From assembly GCA_043820045.1 (NCBI GenBank), contig JBDREF010000265.1, forward strand, positions 1 to 50,474: a DNA stretch of 50,474 nt, written 5' to 3'. Source of the DNA: JBDREF01 sp043820045 (GTDB lineage Bacteria > Planctomycetota > Phycisphaerae > Sedimentisphaerales > Anaerobacaceae). Within the stretch, counting starts at the first letter, position 1; every line of letters starts with the position of its first letter. The position numbers and the translations under genes are program-made. Positions 16,661-25,360 of this stretch are shown in pieces. The notes below the pieces were generated by a model. That model was not told where the DNA came from and did no database searches. It was given only the letters and a program-made list of their open reading frames with translations.

Positions 16661-17977
16661 TCAATCCTGCTGCCGGATTCTTACACTTCTGGCGTGGGCG
16701 TCGAGTCCTTCGACCTCGGCCAACTGAATAATATCATCGGCGCTGGCCGCTAACATTTCCTGGTCGTATTCAATGATACTGATGGACTTGAGAAAATCGT
16801 TACTGGTCAGCGCGCTTGCGAACTTTGCACGCATTCCGGTGGGCAGAGTGTGACTCGGCCCGGCCCAATAGTCCCCGACGGCCACAGGTGTGTAGGAACC
16901 GATGAAGATCGCCCCGGCATTTCTTATCTTCTCGGCGATTTCTCTGCTTTCGCCGCCGCACTGGACCTCAAGATGCTCGCAGGCGAAATCGTTCGCCATT
17001 TCAATCGCCTTTTCCATATCTTCGGCCACTACGACGGCGCTGAACTTCTTCAAGGATTTTTTCGCCTCAGCCGCTCTGGGCAATTGACAAAGCTGTTTGG
17101 TCAGTTCCGCAAGGATTTCTTTTGCAAGCGGCTTCGAATCCGTCAGAACGATAGCGCTGCTATCGGCTGCATGTTCGGCCTGGCTGAGCATATCGGCCGC
17201 TACGTACGCCGGGTTGGCCTGCTCATTGGCGATGATCAGGACCTCGCTCGGTCCTGCGACCGAGTCAATTCCCACGTAATCGCCGGAGACTTGCCTTTTG
17301 GCCGCCTGGACCCATTTGTTGCCCGGGCCGACAATCTTGTCAACCTTGCCGATTGTCTTAGTTCCGACAGCCAGCGCGCCCACCGCCTGCACCCCGCCGA
17401 CGCGATACACTTCATCAATTCCCAACTCGCAGCAGACCGCCAGGATAACCGGATGGATGCTTCCTTCGCACCTTGGCGGCGAGACCACGACAATTTCCTC
17501 GACGCCTGCGACCTGTGCCGGGACAGCAGTCATTATTACCGTCGAAGGCAGCGGCGCCGAGGCCCCCGGCACGCAGATGCCGACCCTTCTTATCGGCGTG
17601 TATTTTATTCCGCGGGGCAGGTTATCCGTGTCGATTAGTATATCTTTCTGGTACATGCGAACGTTTTCAATCGCCTGGCGAAGAGAAGCCAGGATGTCCT
17701 GGTCGATTTCCCGGTAGGCCTTGTCCAGTTCATCTTTGCTAATTCGGAACTGCTCGGGCGTCAGCTTGACACCGTCGAACTTCTCTGTGAATTCTGCGAC
17801 GGCTTTGTCGCCGCGCTCGCCGACATTGCGAAGAATATCGACCACAAGTTGATTTTCTTCACTGCCATAGCCGGCAAACCTCGCTTCGTGCATAATCACC
17901 GAGCGCAGCTTTCGCATCCTTTTTTCGAAATCGGCTGCGGATGAGAGAATGAGGATGTGGTCGAGTTCGTGGGGCAT
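16661..17977 (-). CDS. hisD: Histidinol dehydrogenase
   Basis: Catalyses the last two steps of histidine synthesis, L-histidinol to L-histidine, with two NAD+ and zinc. Conserved blocks: RRVGICVPGASAPLPSTVIM, KIVGPGNKWVQAAKRQV, DSVAGPSEVLIIAN, DMLSQAEHAADSSAIVLT (zinc-site Q and H), NDFACEHLEVQ (catalytic E-H pair), AIFIGSYTPVAVGDYWAGPS, and GLDAHARSVRIR with the last zinc-site His. Its 438 residues are the usual length. It ends the run of five minus-strand genes that starts with aconitase, 11 bases after the preceding stop. No other his gene is in the window, so the pathway is scattered in this genome. Confidence 0.96.
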   Translation of the reverse strand: MPHELDHILILSSAADFEKRMRKLRSVIMHEARFAGYGSEENQLVVDILRNVGERGDKAVAEFTEKFDGVKLTPEQFRISKDELDKAYREIDQDILASLRQAIENVRMYQKDILIDTDNLPRGIKYTPIRRVGICVPGASAPLPSTVIMTAVPAQVAGVEEIVVVSPPRCEGSIHPVILAVCCELGIDEVYRVGGVQAVGALAVGTKTIGKVDKIVGPGNKWVQAAKRQVSGDYVGIDSVAGPSEVLIIANEQANPAYVAADMLSQAEHAADSSAIVLTDSKPLAKEILAELTKQLCQLPRAAEAKKSLKKFSAVVVAEDMEKAIEMANDFACEHLEVQCGGESREIAEKIRNAGAIFIGSYTPVAVGDYWAGPSHTLPTGMRAKFASALTSNDFLKSISIIEYDQEMLAASADDIIQLAEVEGLDAHARSVRIRQQD

Positions 17978-17988
17978 TTGCCTGTTCC

Positions 17989-18969
17989 TTATCTGCCGAA
18001 GTTCCCGTGACTATACACTTCAGCCGCCGTCTGCAACAGTAGATACCTTTTGCCTTCGTATTCGGTTGTGATTCCTGCTATCCTGAATCGTACCTGTTCC
18101 AACTGGCCGGCCTGTTTCAACTCGGTCAGCTCCAGAATCTCGCACGGCAACAGCCGTAGTGTGCCAAGGGCAGACCCAACATTGCGGCCAAGCGCATCCG
18201 GCACGAATACGAGCCGGCTATCGTCCGCCGAAAGGCGTCCCTTACGGGGCTGCGAGACCAGGAGCCCGGTCCTGTCCACCAGGACCGAGTCGGCGCTTTG
18301 AGTGTAGCGTTCGACGTCCGGAAAATCTCCCGTTGCCGCCGTCTGTTTCAGTTCATCGACCGAGGCCGTGTTGCTGTCCGATATCCGCTGTCCGACATCC
18401 GCTATCTTCTGCCGTCTGGCCCTGAGCTTTTTCAATATCTCCGGCGGTATGCTCAGCACACTGTTCGAATCAGTGAGTTCACCCTCCAGCGTTGGCTGCG
18501 GCTCGGATTCGGCCCCAGCTTGCTCAATGTCATCTTGCGGCTGCGATTGCTCCGCTCTGCTCAGAGGCAGAAAGTAATTCGGGAATATGAAGTTCCTGCC
18601 CTTGTACTTTGTGACTCTGGCGCCCCACAACCGATACGTCAGGGCCGAATCCTTGCCGGCATCTGCGATCATCCTGCCCAGCGCCGATGAAGGCAACAGT
18701 TCCAGCCTTGTCCCCACTTTTACAACGGCCGGGTAATCGTTCACATCAGAGCCAAACTCAAAGAACCAGACATCGTTACTGTCGGGGCCGACCAATTTGC
18801 CCTCAGCCCCATTGAGGACAAAGCCGTCCCGCAACAGCGGCGTCTCGGCGGTCGTCTTTGCGTCCCGGCGCGCCCTTGGGCCCCCTGCCCCCGAGGGGAG
18901 GGCCGGGACTGCTCCAAGAACCCAGCCCGCAAAGGATGCTGAAATAAGGAATATGGCTATTTTGCTCAT
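17989..18969 (-). CDS. Exported protein of unknown function
   Basis: From ATG 18969 the product has 326 residues and a signal peptide (MSKIAIFLISASFAGWVLGA). A longer frame from a TTG at 19020 overlaps the previous stop and has no signal at its front. I recognise no family. About residues 45-130 (TPLLRDGFVLNGAEGKLVG, WFFEFGSDVNDYPAVVKVG) and 270-320 (ILELTELKQAGQLEQVRFR, GITTEYEGKRYLLLQ) read as two small beta-rich modules, each with a G-R-N/Y tyrosine pattern (KYKGRNFIFPNY; EYEGKRYLLLQ). A polar, Q/E/S-rich linker separates them. Repeat-like DNA lies within it: a double hairpin at 18224-18252 and two tandem 14-base units at 18374-18401. Its place in a run with LOG and hisD does not suggest a job. 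Confidence 0.6.
   Translation of the reverse strand: MSKIAIFLISASFAGWVLGAVPALPSGAGGPRARRDAKTTAETPLLRDGFVLNGAEGKLVGPDSNDVWFFEFGSDVNDYPAVVKVGTRLELLPSSALGRMIADAGKDSALTYRLWGARVTKYKGRNFIFPNYFLPLSRAEQSQPQDDIEQAGAESEPQPTLEGELTDSNSVLSIPPEILKKLRARRQKIADVGQRISDSNTASVDELKQTAATGDFPDVERYTQSADSVLVDRTGLLVSQPRKGRLSADDSRLVFVPDALGRNVGSALGTLRLLPCEILELTELKQAGQLEQVRFRIAGITTEYEGKRYLLLQTAAEVYSHGNFGR
18224..18252. repeat. Double-hairpin palindromic element, copy 1 (inside a gene)
   Basis: CGCC-GAAA-GGCG (18226-18237), followed directly by TCCCTTACGGGG-type pairing. It shares CGCCGnnAGGCGTCC with the elements near 25146 and 28836. Here it lies inside the exported unknown gene and encodes part of SQPRKGRLSADD on the minus strand. 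Confidence 0.5.
18374..18401. repeat. Two tandem 14-base units
   Basis: CTGTCCGATATCCG is followed at once by CTGTCCGACATCCG, one mismatch. The unit is not a multiple of three, so the two copies are read in different frames within the coding sequence. Confidence 0.55.
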
Positions 18970-19016
18970 ATCGACGGTTTTGCGAAGTCGCTCTTCAATA
19001 GTCCGCCCCTGAGGGT

Positions 19017-19535
19017 TCAAATAATCATTTCGACGGCCTGCCCTGGCCCATTGGCCAGTTTCACGTGCCGACTGCTTCGGGGGTCGTCAACAGCGACCAG
19101 CTCGACCAGCGGCTTCCAGAATTCGCCCACAAGTATAATTGATTTGTCGGCGTCGAGAAAGCCCTTGTTTCTCAATTCCCAGACCTTTGCTAATTCCAGC
19201 AGCGTCCCCGTTCCGCCCGGCAGCACGACATACGCCTGCCCCAACTCAATCAATTTATCCAGCCGTTCATCGAGCGAATTGGTGACAATCTCACGCGTGA
19301 CGTATTCGTTCGTCTTGCTCGACTTGAAGGCCGAGCATGTAACGCCGATGACCTCGCCCCCCGCCTCGGCGGCCCCTTTGGCGGCGGCAAGCATCGTTCC
19401 GCCATATCCGCCGTTGGCGATGGTAAAACCTCCCCGAGCCAATAACCGGCCTGTCTCCAGGGCCAGCCCGTAAACAGGGTCGCCCGCCCCGGCTCTGCTG
19501 GTCCCGAAAATAGTTACCGTCTTTCTGGACATCAT
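19017..19535 (-). CDS. LOG family Rossmann-fold protein
   Basis: The product is 172 residues from ATG 19535; a second ATG at 19532 is equally possible. The lysine-decarboxylase-like/LOG signature is complete: GGYGGTM (about 42-48) and PGGTGTLLE (about 103-111), with VTIFGTSRAG at the front forming the nucleotide-binding loop. Proven LOG proteins are phosphoribohydrolases that release a base from a nucleoside 5'-monophosphate; bacterial relatives are often annotated TIGR00725/TIGR00730. The true substrate here is unknown. The start lies 5 bases after the upstream stop, so translation may be coupled. The gene ends 47 bases before the next start. Confidence 0.85.
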   Translation of the reverse strand: MMSRKTVTIFGTSRAGAGDPVYGLALETGRLLARGGFTIANGGYGGTMLAAAKGAAEAGGEVIGVTCSAFKSSKTNEYVTREIVTNSLDERLDKLIELGQAYVVLPGGTGTLLELAKVWELRNKGFLDADKSIILVGEFWKPLVELVAVDDPRSSRHVKLANGPGQAVEMII

Positions 19536-19540
19536 CTGAA

Positions 19541-21538
19541 TCAATTAACCAGGAAATGCACAATACGGCAGGCATAACCCTGGCTATTTGGGTTCCTCCG
19601 GTCGGTTGTTCTGAGGGTAAGTTCGTGGACGCCCAAGTTCAGCTCGGCGTCAAAGACGTAAGCCCACGGCAGATGAAGATTGGAACTCCATTGAGTGAAC
19701 TGATCTATTTGACGAAAAGATGAGTTATCGATGCTGTATTCAATGATGCCGACATCGGGACCGCATGTGACAAAAACACCAATGGCAGTACCCTTGAATT
19801 TTAGCCTGAGTACGGCGCCAGGCTTATCGGCTTTAAGCACAGGCACGTCGACAAAACCCTTCCGAACGCCGACACCGTCTTTGGGGTTCCAGGCGGCATC
19901 ATGGATAAAGCCTTCGACAAGTTCGGCATCATCGATACTCACATAGCGACCGCGATAATAACTGAACCGATCAAGAGGCTCGGCGGGTATGGCATAGGAC
20001 GCTGATTCGGCTTTTTCAGGTAACGGCTCGGCCCACGCGGCATCCAGCAAATGTTTCATCGAACGGAAATAGACGTTCTGCCCAAAAGGCGAAGGATGCA
20101 AATTGCGGAAGTCATTCGGCCAGTCAAACTGTTTGGCATTTATGCGCTCAGTTACCTCGACCGCCAGATTCAACGAGGGCAACTGATAATGTTCAGCTAC
20201 TTCTTCATGGTTGCGAATTACCACCGGCACGAAACCTTCGTTATAGACTTTCATTTTCTCAGGATCGACAAAGTGCATCAGCACGATGTCGATGCAGGGA
20301 TTGAGCGCGAGGGCGCGCCGGACGATCCCTTCCATGCCACGAATTTGTTCTATGTTCGTACCATCATTGGTCGCATCGTTGACGGCAGCTTCCTCAAAAA
20401 GCAAATCGACCGGACCGTTCTTGAAGATGTCCCGTGACAGACGAAAAGCCCCCGGAGTAGAACCTGTAGAAGGTATCCCGGCGGCGATGAATTCAAATCT
20501 CGTCTCAGGAAAACGCTGTTGCAGGTACCGACAGAGCATGTTCCGCCACCCGGGGTTGTAGGTAATGGAGCCCCCCAGAAAGGCCACACGGCCTTTCTTT
20601 TCCCGTTGGAATTTAACCCGGCAGTTTGTCAGGCCACGCCGCAAATTGAAATGGTACTTGTCGTAATCAACTGTTGTATGAGTCAGTATGAAATCAACAA
20701 TTGGCTGCGGGTCCTCAAGGCTGTGTGGATGATGGTCCACCCCGGGCTTGCGAATGACGGTGATCTTGCCGCCGAATTCCCTATAGCGTTTCTCGATGAT
20801 ATCAGAATTTTCCTCTATTGGAACGACAGTATCGGAAGTGCCGCATACGTGCAGAACAGGCACGACCGAACGGGCCAACGGCTCAATACTGTCAATCGGA
20901 TTGTGCTTGTACTCCAGAGCTTGTTCGGCCGTCAGGCCATAAGCTTTCAGGCAGGCCTCCCAGGAGGGTTGATGGTATTTTCCTTTGCCTCGCCCGGCGG
21001 GCCAGCTCTTGAAATCACAGACGGGATTGTCGGCATAGATGCAGGCCACTTTCTCGGGATTCGCGCACGCCCAGTTGTAAACGATGAGCCCCCCTCGGCT
21101 CATCCCTTCCAGGGCAGGACACGGATGGAAGCCGTGATGCTCGGTAAGATAGTCGTAAAAGGCATTCCAATGATTTACCGCCGATGGACAGCCGAAAAGG
21201 TCTGCCACATCCATATAAACCAGATGAAATCCTTTCTCCAGGAGCGAAAGATCAGTCTGTGGTTCATGGCCGAAAAAACGCGCCCTCCATATCCAGGGCA
21301 GATGACCGGCCGGATCCCTGGGGATAACAACAATGCAATGGCGGCTGTCATAGGTGAAGTCATAGCGATCATAATCATGCCAGATGGATTTCTTGTAGGC
21401 AAGACCCGCCGACTCAAGCCGATGAGCGAAATCGGAGATGACGGTGTCGTTAGCCCGACCTGCAACCGAGCAATCGTACAGAGAAATGTCGGCGCAGAAG
21501 AACGCGAGTATCGCCGACAAGATTCGCACATTTTTCAT
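19541..21538 (-). CDS. Secreted fusion of an alpha/beta hydrolase and an SGNH hydrolase
   Basis: ATG 21538 has GAGG about 7 bases upstream and opens a weak signal sequence (MKNVRILSAILAFFCADISL). Residues 60-290 form an alpha/beta hydrolase: nucleophile elbow GMSRGG with S147, acid D236 in VCGTSDTVVP, and a His in the cluster GVDHHPHS (268-273). Residues 315-510 form an SGNH/GDSL esterase: GGSIT with S324, FEEAAVND (block III Asn), and NLHPSPFG (block V His). Residues 525-665 read as a beta-sandwich (LRLKFKGTAIGVFVTCGPD, CRIVHFLVN). Both catalytic sets look intact, so one polypeptide would carry two esterase-type centres, probably for deacetylating polysaccharide. It starts 22 bases after aconitase, with which it is presumably co-transcribed. 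Confidence 0.82.
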   Translation of the reverse strand: MKNVRILSAILAFFCADISLYDCSVAGRANDTVISDFAHRLESAGLAYKKSIWHDYDRYDFTYDSRHCIVVIPRDPAGHLPWIWRARFFGHEPQTDLSLLEKGFHLVYMDVADLFGCPSAVNHWNAFYDYLTEHHGFHPCPALEGMSRGGLIVYNWACANPEKVACIYADNPVCDFKSWPAGRGKGKYHQPSWEACLKAYGLTAEQALEYKHNPIDSIEPLARSVVPVLHVCGTSDTVVPIEENSDIIEKRYREFGGKITVIRKPGVDHHPHSLEDPQPIVDFILTHTTVDYDKYHFNLRRGLTNCRVKFQREKKGRVAFLGGSITYNPGWRNMLCRYLQQRFPETRFEFIAAGIPSTGSTPGAFRLSRDIFKNGPVDLLFEEAAVNDATNDGTNIEQIRGMEGIVRRALALNPCIDIVLMHFVDPEKMKVYNEGFVPVVIRNHEEVAEHYQLPSLNLAVEVTERINAKQFDWPNDFRNLHPSPFGQNVYFRSMKHLLDAAWAEPLPEKAESASYAIPAEPLDRFSYYRGRYVSIDDAELVEGFIHDAAWNPKDGVGVRKGFVDVPVLKADKPGAVLRLKFKGTAIGVFVTCGPDVGIIEYSIDNSSFRQIDQFTQWSSNLHLPWAYVFDAELNLGVHELTLRTTDRRNPNSQGYACRIVHFLVN

Positions 21539-21560
21539 GATTCGCCTCTTCACACCGCCG

Positions 21561-23534
21561 TCATTTGACAGCGACCTTTCGCGTGCGATTCAGAAGCCCG
21601 GCCGAAAGCAGAATCTCCCTGTCCCTGGCGGACAGATCCAGCTTGCCTGCGAATTCGAACGAACCATCGGCTTTGGCGAATTTGATCGTGTCGTTGCCCT
21701 TAACCGCTTCGAGCAGGTTTTCTATCTGGAACTCGTCGCCGTACTCGATTTTGTCGTAGTCGGCCGGCTCGGCGAATTCGACCGGCACAATGCAGAAGTT
21801 TATAAGGTTGGCCTTGTGGATTCGCTCGATGCTCCTGGCAATCACCACCCGCACGCCAAGATACATCGGGCAAAGTGCTGCGTGCTCTCTCGAAGAGCCC
21901 TGGCCGTAGCTCTCCCCCGCCACGATGATACCGGCTACGGCCTTTTTCTTCAACTCGAGCGCACGAGCGGCAAATGTCGGCTTGCCCTCTTCATTGAAAC
22001 AGTTGAAGACTACCTTTGCATACTCGGGCACGTTCGAGCGAAGCTTCAGAAAAGTACCGGCAGGCATAATATGGTCGGTGGTTATTTTGTCGCCGCATTT
22101 GAGCAGTACTTTGACATTGAGCTTATCCGGCAACGGCTGCGGCGGCTCAGGCACGACAATGGTCCGCCCGCGCAGGACCTCCACTTTCGCGGCGTCTTTT
22201 TCGGCCGGCGGTTTTTCAATCATGTTGTCGTTGATGACGAATCTGTCCGGCAGCTCTACTTTCGGGTAATTCAGCCCGAACAACTCCGGCAAATCGCGCG
22301 GGTCGGTAATCCGGCCGGTCATAGCCGAGGCCACCGCCGTCTCCGGGCTGACCAGATAGACCTGATCTCCCTTCGTCCCGCTTCTTCCGGCAAAGTTCCT
22401 GTTGAACGTCCGCAGACTCACCACGCCATCCGCCGGCGAGAAGCCCTGCCCGATGCAGGGTCCGCAGCCGGATTCCAGAATTCTCGCTCCGGCCGAGATC
22501 ATCTCGGCCAACGCCCCGTTTTCCGCCAACATGTTCAAAACTTCTCTGCTGCCGGGAGCGATTGCAAACTCTATCATCTTGTCTATGTGCCGTCTCTTCA
22601 GGACCTCTGCGACCATCATCAAATCGGCGTAGCTCGAATTGGTGCAACTGCCTACCACAACCTGACCCGTAGCTACACCGGCGATTTCGCGGACAGGCTT
22701 TACGTTGTCCGGCGAAGAAGGACAGGCCGCCATGGGTTCAAGCTCATCCAGGTCTATCTCAATGACGCGGTCATATTCGGCGTCGGCATCGGCTGCCAGA
22801 GGCTGGTAATCTTTCTGGCGCTTCTGGGCGGCCAGGAACCTTTCGGTCTGCCCATCGCTGACGAAAATACTGGTCGTAACGCCCAATTCCGCTCCCATAT
22901 TCGTTATCGTGGCCCGCTGGGGCACAGAAAGTCGCTCTGCACCCTGACCAAAATATTCGACTACCCAGCCGACATTGCCTTTTGTCGTCAGTATGCTCAG
23001 CAGCTTGAGGATTACGTCTTTGGCCGCCACCCAATCGTTCAACTTGCCCGTCAGTTTCACGCCCACGACCTTCGGGCATTTCAGGTAGAACGGCCCGCCC
23101 GCCATAGCCACCGCCACATCCAGGCCGCCGGCTCCGATCGCCAACATGCCGATTCCGCCGCCGGTCGGAGTGTGAGAATCGCTGCCCAACAACGTCGCGC
23201 CGGGCTTGCCGAACCGCTCCAAATGAACCTGATGGCAGATGCCGTTGCCGGCCCGCGAGTGGTATGCGCCGCTGCGGGCGGCTATCGTCTGAAGATACAG
23301 ATGGTCGTTGTGGTTCTCCGGCCCGAAGCCAGCCATGTTGTGGTCAACGTAGCTGACCGACAAATCGGTCTTTACTCTTGCCGCCCCCATCGATTCGTAC
23401 AGCAGGAACGCCGTCGTGCCCGTGGCATCCTGTGTAAGCGTCTGGTCGATGCGAATCCCAATCTGCTCACCGGCTGCAAGCTTGCCTTCGACAAGGTGCT
23501 TGCTAAGTATCTTATAAACAAGCGTTTGTCCCAA
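21561..23534 (-). CDS. Aconitate hydratase (single-chain, about 650-residue type)
   Basis: Interconverts citrate and isocitrate in the TCA cycle via a 4Fe-4S cluster. Cluster ligands are in GSCTNS (first Cys) and SGCGPCIGQG (the other two). Also conserved are GSDSHTPTGGGIGMLAIGAG, CGDKITTDHIMPAG and the swivel-domain ESYGQGSSREHAAL. At 657 residues it fits the shorter aconitase form found in anaerobes such as Desulfobacter, not the 900-residue AcnA. The start is a TTG at 23534 with GGAG 8 bases upstream; no ATG fits. It heads a five-gene run on the minus strand. A large open frame on the other strand here is a shadow of this gene. Confidence 0.95.
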   Translation of the reverse strand: MGQTLVYKILSKHLVEGKLAAGEQIGIRIDQTLTQDATGTTAFLLYESMGAARVKTDLSVSYVDHNMAGFGPENHNDHLYLQTIAARSGAYHSRAGNGICHQVHLERFGKPGATLLGSDSHTPTGGGIGMLAIGAGGLDVAVAMAGGPFYLKCPKVVGVKLTGKLNDWVAAKDVILKLLSILTTKGNVGWVVEYFGQGAERLSVPQRATITNMGAELGVTTSIFVSDGQTERFLAAQKRQKDYQPLAADADAEYDRVIEIDLDELEPMAACPSSPDNVKPVREIAGVATGQVVVGSCTNSSYADLMMVAEVLKRRHIDKMIEFAIAPGSREVLNMLAENGALAEMISAGARILESGCGPCIGQGFSPADGVVSLRTFNRNFAGRSGTKGDQVYLVSPETAVASAMTGRITDPRDLPELFGLNYPKVELPDRFVINDNMIEKPPAEKDAAKVEVLRGRTIVVPEPPQPLPDKLNVKVLLKCGDKITTDHIMPAGTFLKLRSNVPEYAKVVFNCFNEEGKPTFAARALELKKKAVAGIIVAGESYGQGSSREHAALCPMYLGVRVVIARSIERIHKANLINFCIVPVEFAEPADYDKIEYGDEFQIENLLEAVKGNDTIKFAKADGSFEFAGKLDLSARDREILLSAGLLNRTRKVAVK

Positions 23535-23565
23535 TTCTTATGCTCCTTACCAAACCAAAATGTGC

Positions 23566-23594
23566 AGTCTAACATAAATACCCCCTGAAGACAA
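23566..23594 (-). promoter_or_regulatory. Candidate promoter for aconitase and downstream genes
   Basis: On the minus strand, TTGTCT (23594-23589), a 17-base spacer, then TAGACT (23571-23566), 32 bases before the TTG start. Each hexamer matches consensus at four of six positions, so support is moderate. Confidence 0.35.
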
Positions 23595-23633
23595 ATCTTC
23601 CCGACGAGACTATTTCCAAGAATCAATTAAACA

Positions 23634-23667
23634 GGCTCACCTTGCGCTTAAGGACACAAGGTGAGCC
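23634..23667 (-). terminator. Strong hairpin after the pseudopilin-Hint gene
   Basis: GGCTCACCTTG (23634-23644) and CAAGGTGAGCC (23657-23667) form a perfect 11-base-pair stem with a 12-base loop. It lies 41 bases past the Hint gene stop. On the minus strand it is followed by CTGTTTAATTGATT, a weakly T-rich tail. It probably separates this gene from the aconitase run. Confidence 0.6.
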
Positions 23668-23707
23668 AGCAAACAGCAAAACCAGGGACTCTCTCTATGC
23701 GATCCGG

Positions 23708-25030
23708 CTACCAATCACGTACTACCACTCCATCTTTACCGACCAAATAGCGGTCTGAATTCCTGACCTTCAGATTGTAAACCTTGCCGACACAAGGCAT
23801 CGGTCTTTTTGTAACACTCTTGACGGCGACCGGGCCTTCCAGCGATACCAGCTTTGACCCGCCCGCAAGCTCCTGCACGAGAGCCCACCGTCCGGAATCC
23901 AGCAGAAAATAGTGCGAATCTGCAACACTGATGCAGTTTCCGGTTTCGAGCACCACATCGTAGCACTCCCACGGCCCTTCGGACTCGTCGTGCTCATCGA
24001 TGCCTTCGATTTGGCGTGAGCACACCGCTTGTTGCAAACAGGCAACCGTCCGGGCACTTAGTGGTTTCTCAACGGCTTGTCCTGCGACAACTTCGGAGAT
24101 CCGTACCAGCGTTCCATCGATCCACACGAGAGTATCGCCAGGGAAACAAGTCCTGCCCTTTGGTTGGTCGGGTCCAGTTGGTCCACCTTCGGCATCGTGT
24201 ACCACCATTGAATCTGTTCTGGCCTGGGGCTCACTCGTAAGAACAGGCACACCGCCTCGTCGTATGTCTCCGCCGTCCCAGAAAGTATAGATGTTGTCAT
24301 CGTTGATGCCGCAGAACGAGACCTTCTCAAAGCTGACGTGGCCGTCCAGGAACAGGACATTCTGGCCGTCTTCCTGGTGAGTGATGGCATTGCCGGCTTT
24401 TACAGCCTCTCTGCCGCCATCAGGATTGAACATACCCAGTTGCTTAGCCTCTGCCGCAGGTGTACCGACGAAGGGATTCCTGTCGGCCGCTATCGCCATA
24501 CCCGGCTCGCTCGATGTCGTCAGAGCGTAAAGACCGAAGGGCATATGGTAGGCGTAGCTGCAATGCTTCTGCGGCTCGGGGCCGAAATCCCACAGGTCAA
24601 TGAGTTCTTTATTACCTGCGCCGTATGCGGAGGGCTTGAACTCCATCGTCCCGGAATCGCCTTTGCATATGAATGACTTGGGCGTAACCTCGGCGTATTT
24701 GACCAGCAGATAGAAGCAGGACGATATGCTTCCCGTACCGCCGCTGCCGTCGGCCGCCAGGCCGTAGGCGCCGAACCGATTGGCAGCATCCCAGGCGGGT
24801 ATGGTCGGTGTCCGGGTGCTGTTCCTGCCGCCGGAACGCGGCAATTCGTCGTCGTAATCGTTAGCATAAATAAGCATTGCTTTGCCGAGGCCCGAGAGGT
24901 TCGTCCCGCAGACCATCCGGAAGGCGATCTGCCGGACCCTCGAAAGGGCAGGCATAAGGATGCCCATCAAGAGAGCTATGATCGCAATCACGACCAGTAA
25001 CTCAACCAATGTAAAACCTTTGCGTTTCAT
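23708..25030 (-). CDS. Type II pseudopilin-like protein fused to a C-terminal Hint (hedgehog/intein) domain
   Basis: The N-terminus is a class III signal: MKRKG, cleavage before F6, then TLVELLVVIAIIALLMGILM, as processed by prepilin peptidase. Residues 30-290 form the globular part seen in planctomycete DUF1559-like pseudopilins, with LSGLGKAMLIYANDYDDELP and NVLFLDGHVSF. Residues 295-440 are a Hint domain: C295 in RTCFPGDTLVWIDG as the autoprocessing Cys1, SVADSHYFLLDSGRW with H373 as the block B His, and VYNLKVRNSDRYLVG near the end. The usual closing HN(C/S/T) is replaced by VVVRDW at the very C-terminus, and the block B Thr is Ala. Splicing is therefore unlikely; N-S shift and thioester cleavage at G292-R293-T294/C295 remain possible. 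AAGGAG lies 7 bases before ATG 25030. Confidence 0.82.
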   Translation of the reverse strand: MKRKGFTLVELLVVIAIIALLMGILMPALSRVRQIAFRMVCGTNLSGLGKAMLIYANDYDDELPRSGGRNSTRTPTIPAWDAANRFGAYGLAADGSGGTGSISSCFYLLVKYAEVTPKSFICKGDSGTMEFKPSAYGAGNKELIDLWDFGPEPQKHCSYAYHMPFGLYALTTSSEPGMAIAADRNPFVGTPAAEAKQLGMFNPDGGREAVKAGNAITHQEDGQNVLFLDGHVSFEKVSFCGINDDNIYTFWDGGDIRRGGVPVLTSEPQARTDSMVVHDAEGGPTGPDQPKGRTCFPGDTLVWIDGTLVRISEVVAGQAVEKPLSARTVACLQQAVCSRQIEGIDEHDESEGPWECYDVVLETGNCISVADSHYFLLDSGRWALVQELAGGSKLVSLEGPVAVKSVTKRPMPCVGKVYNLKVRNSDRYLVGKDGVVVRDW

Positions 25031-25145
25031 TTTACTTCTCCTTCACTTTTTCGGAGATTCGCCTGCCCGACCGCTTCAGAGCACATTTTCTGAAAATCTT
25101 TCTTATCAATAAGTGCACCTGACTACTTCAGATCTCATTTCGAGA

Positions 25146-25179
25146 AGTCCCGCCGTTAGGCGTCCCTCACGGGACTGCC
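25146..25179. repeat. Double-hairpin palindromic element, copy 2 (intergenic)
   Basis: CGCC-GTTA-GGCG (25151-25162) is followed by GTCCC-TCAC-GGGAC (25162-25175). An alternative outer pairing AGTCCC (25146-25151) / GGGACT (25171-25176) encloses the first hairpin. It is the most regular of the three copies seen. Confidence 0.55.
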
Positions 25180-25360
25180 AAAAAGTAACTCATGGCGTTC
25201 AACGCCGTTTCTTTGCGAATCTCCATGGTTAAAGCTCTTTTCGCTCAAAAACGGTCGGTTAAAACAAGTCCAAAAGACAACCTTTGCCGGTACGCTCCGC
25301 GCAATCGGGTACTTCTACCGTCAAAGCTGAATCCGATCTCAAAGGCCGTGTCTATTCGAT

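Noticed and set aside
21438..23588. Open frame of 716 codons on the plus strand over aconitase
   Set aside because: It is antisense to a clearly functional aconitase with all cluster cysteines. It has no recognisable domain or ribosome binding site, and long antisense frames are expected from GC-rich codon use.
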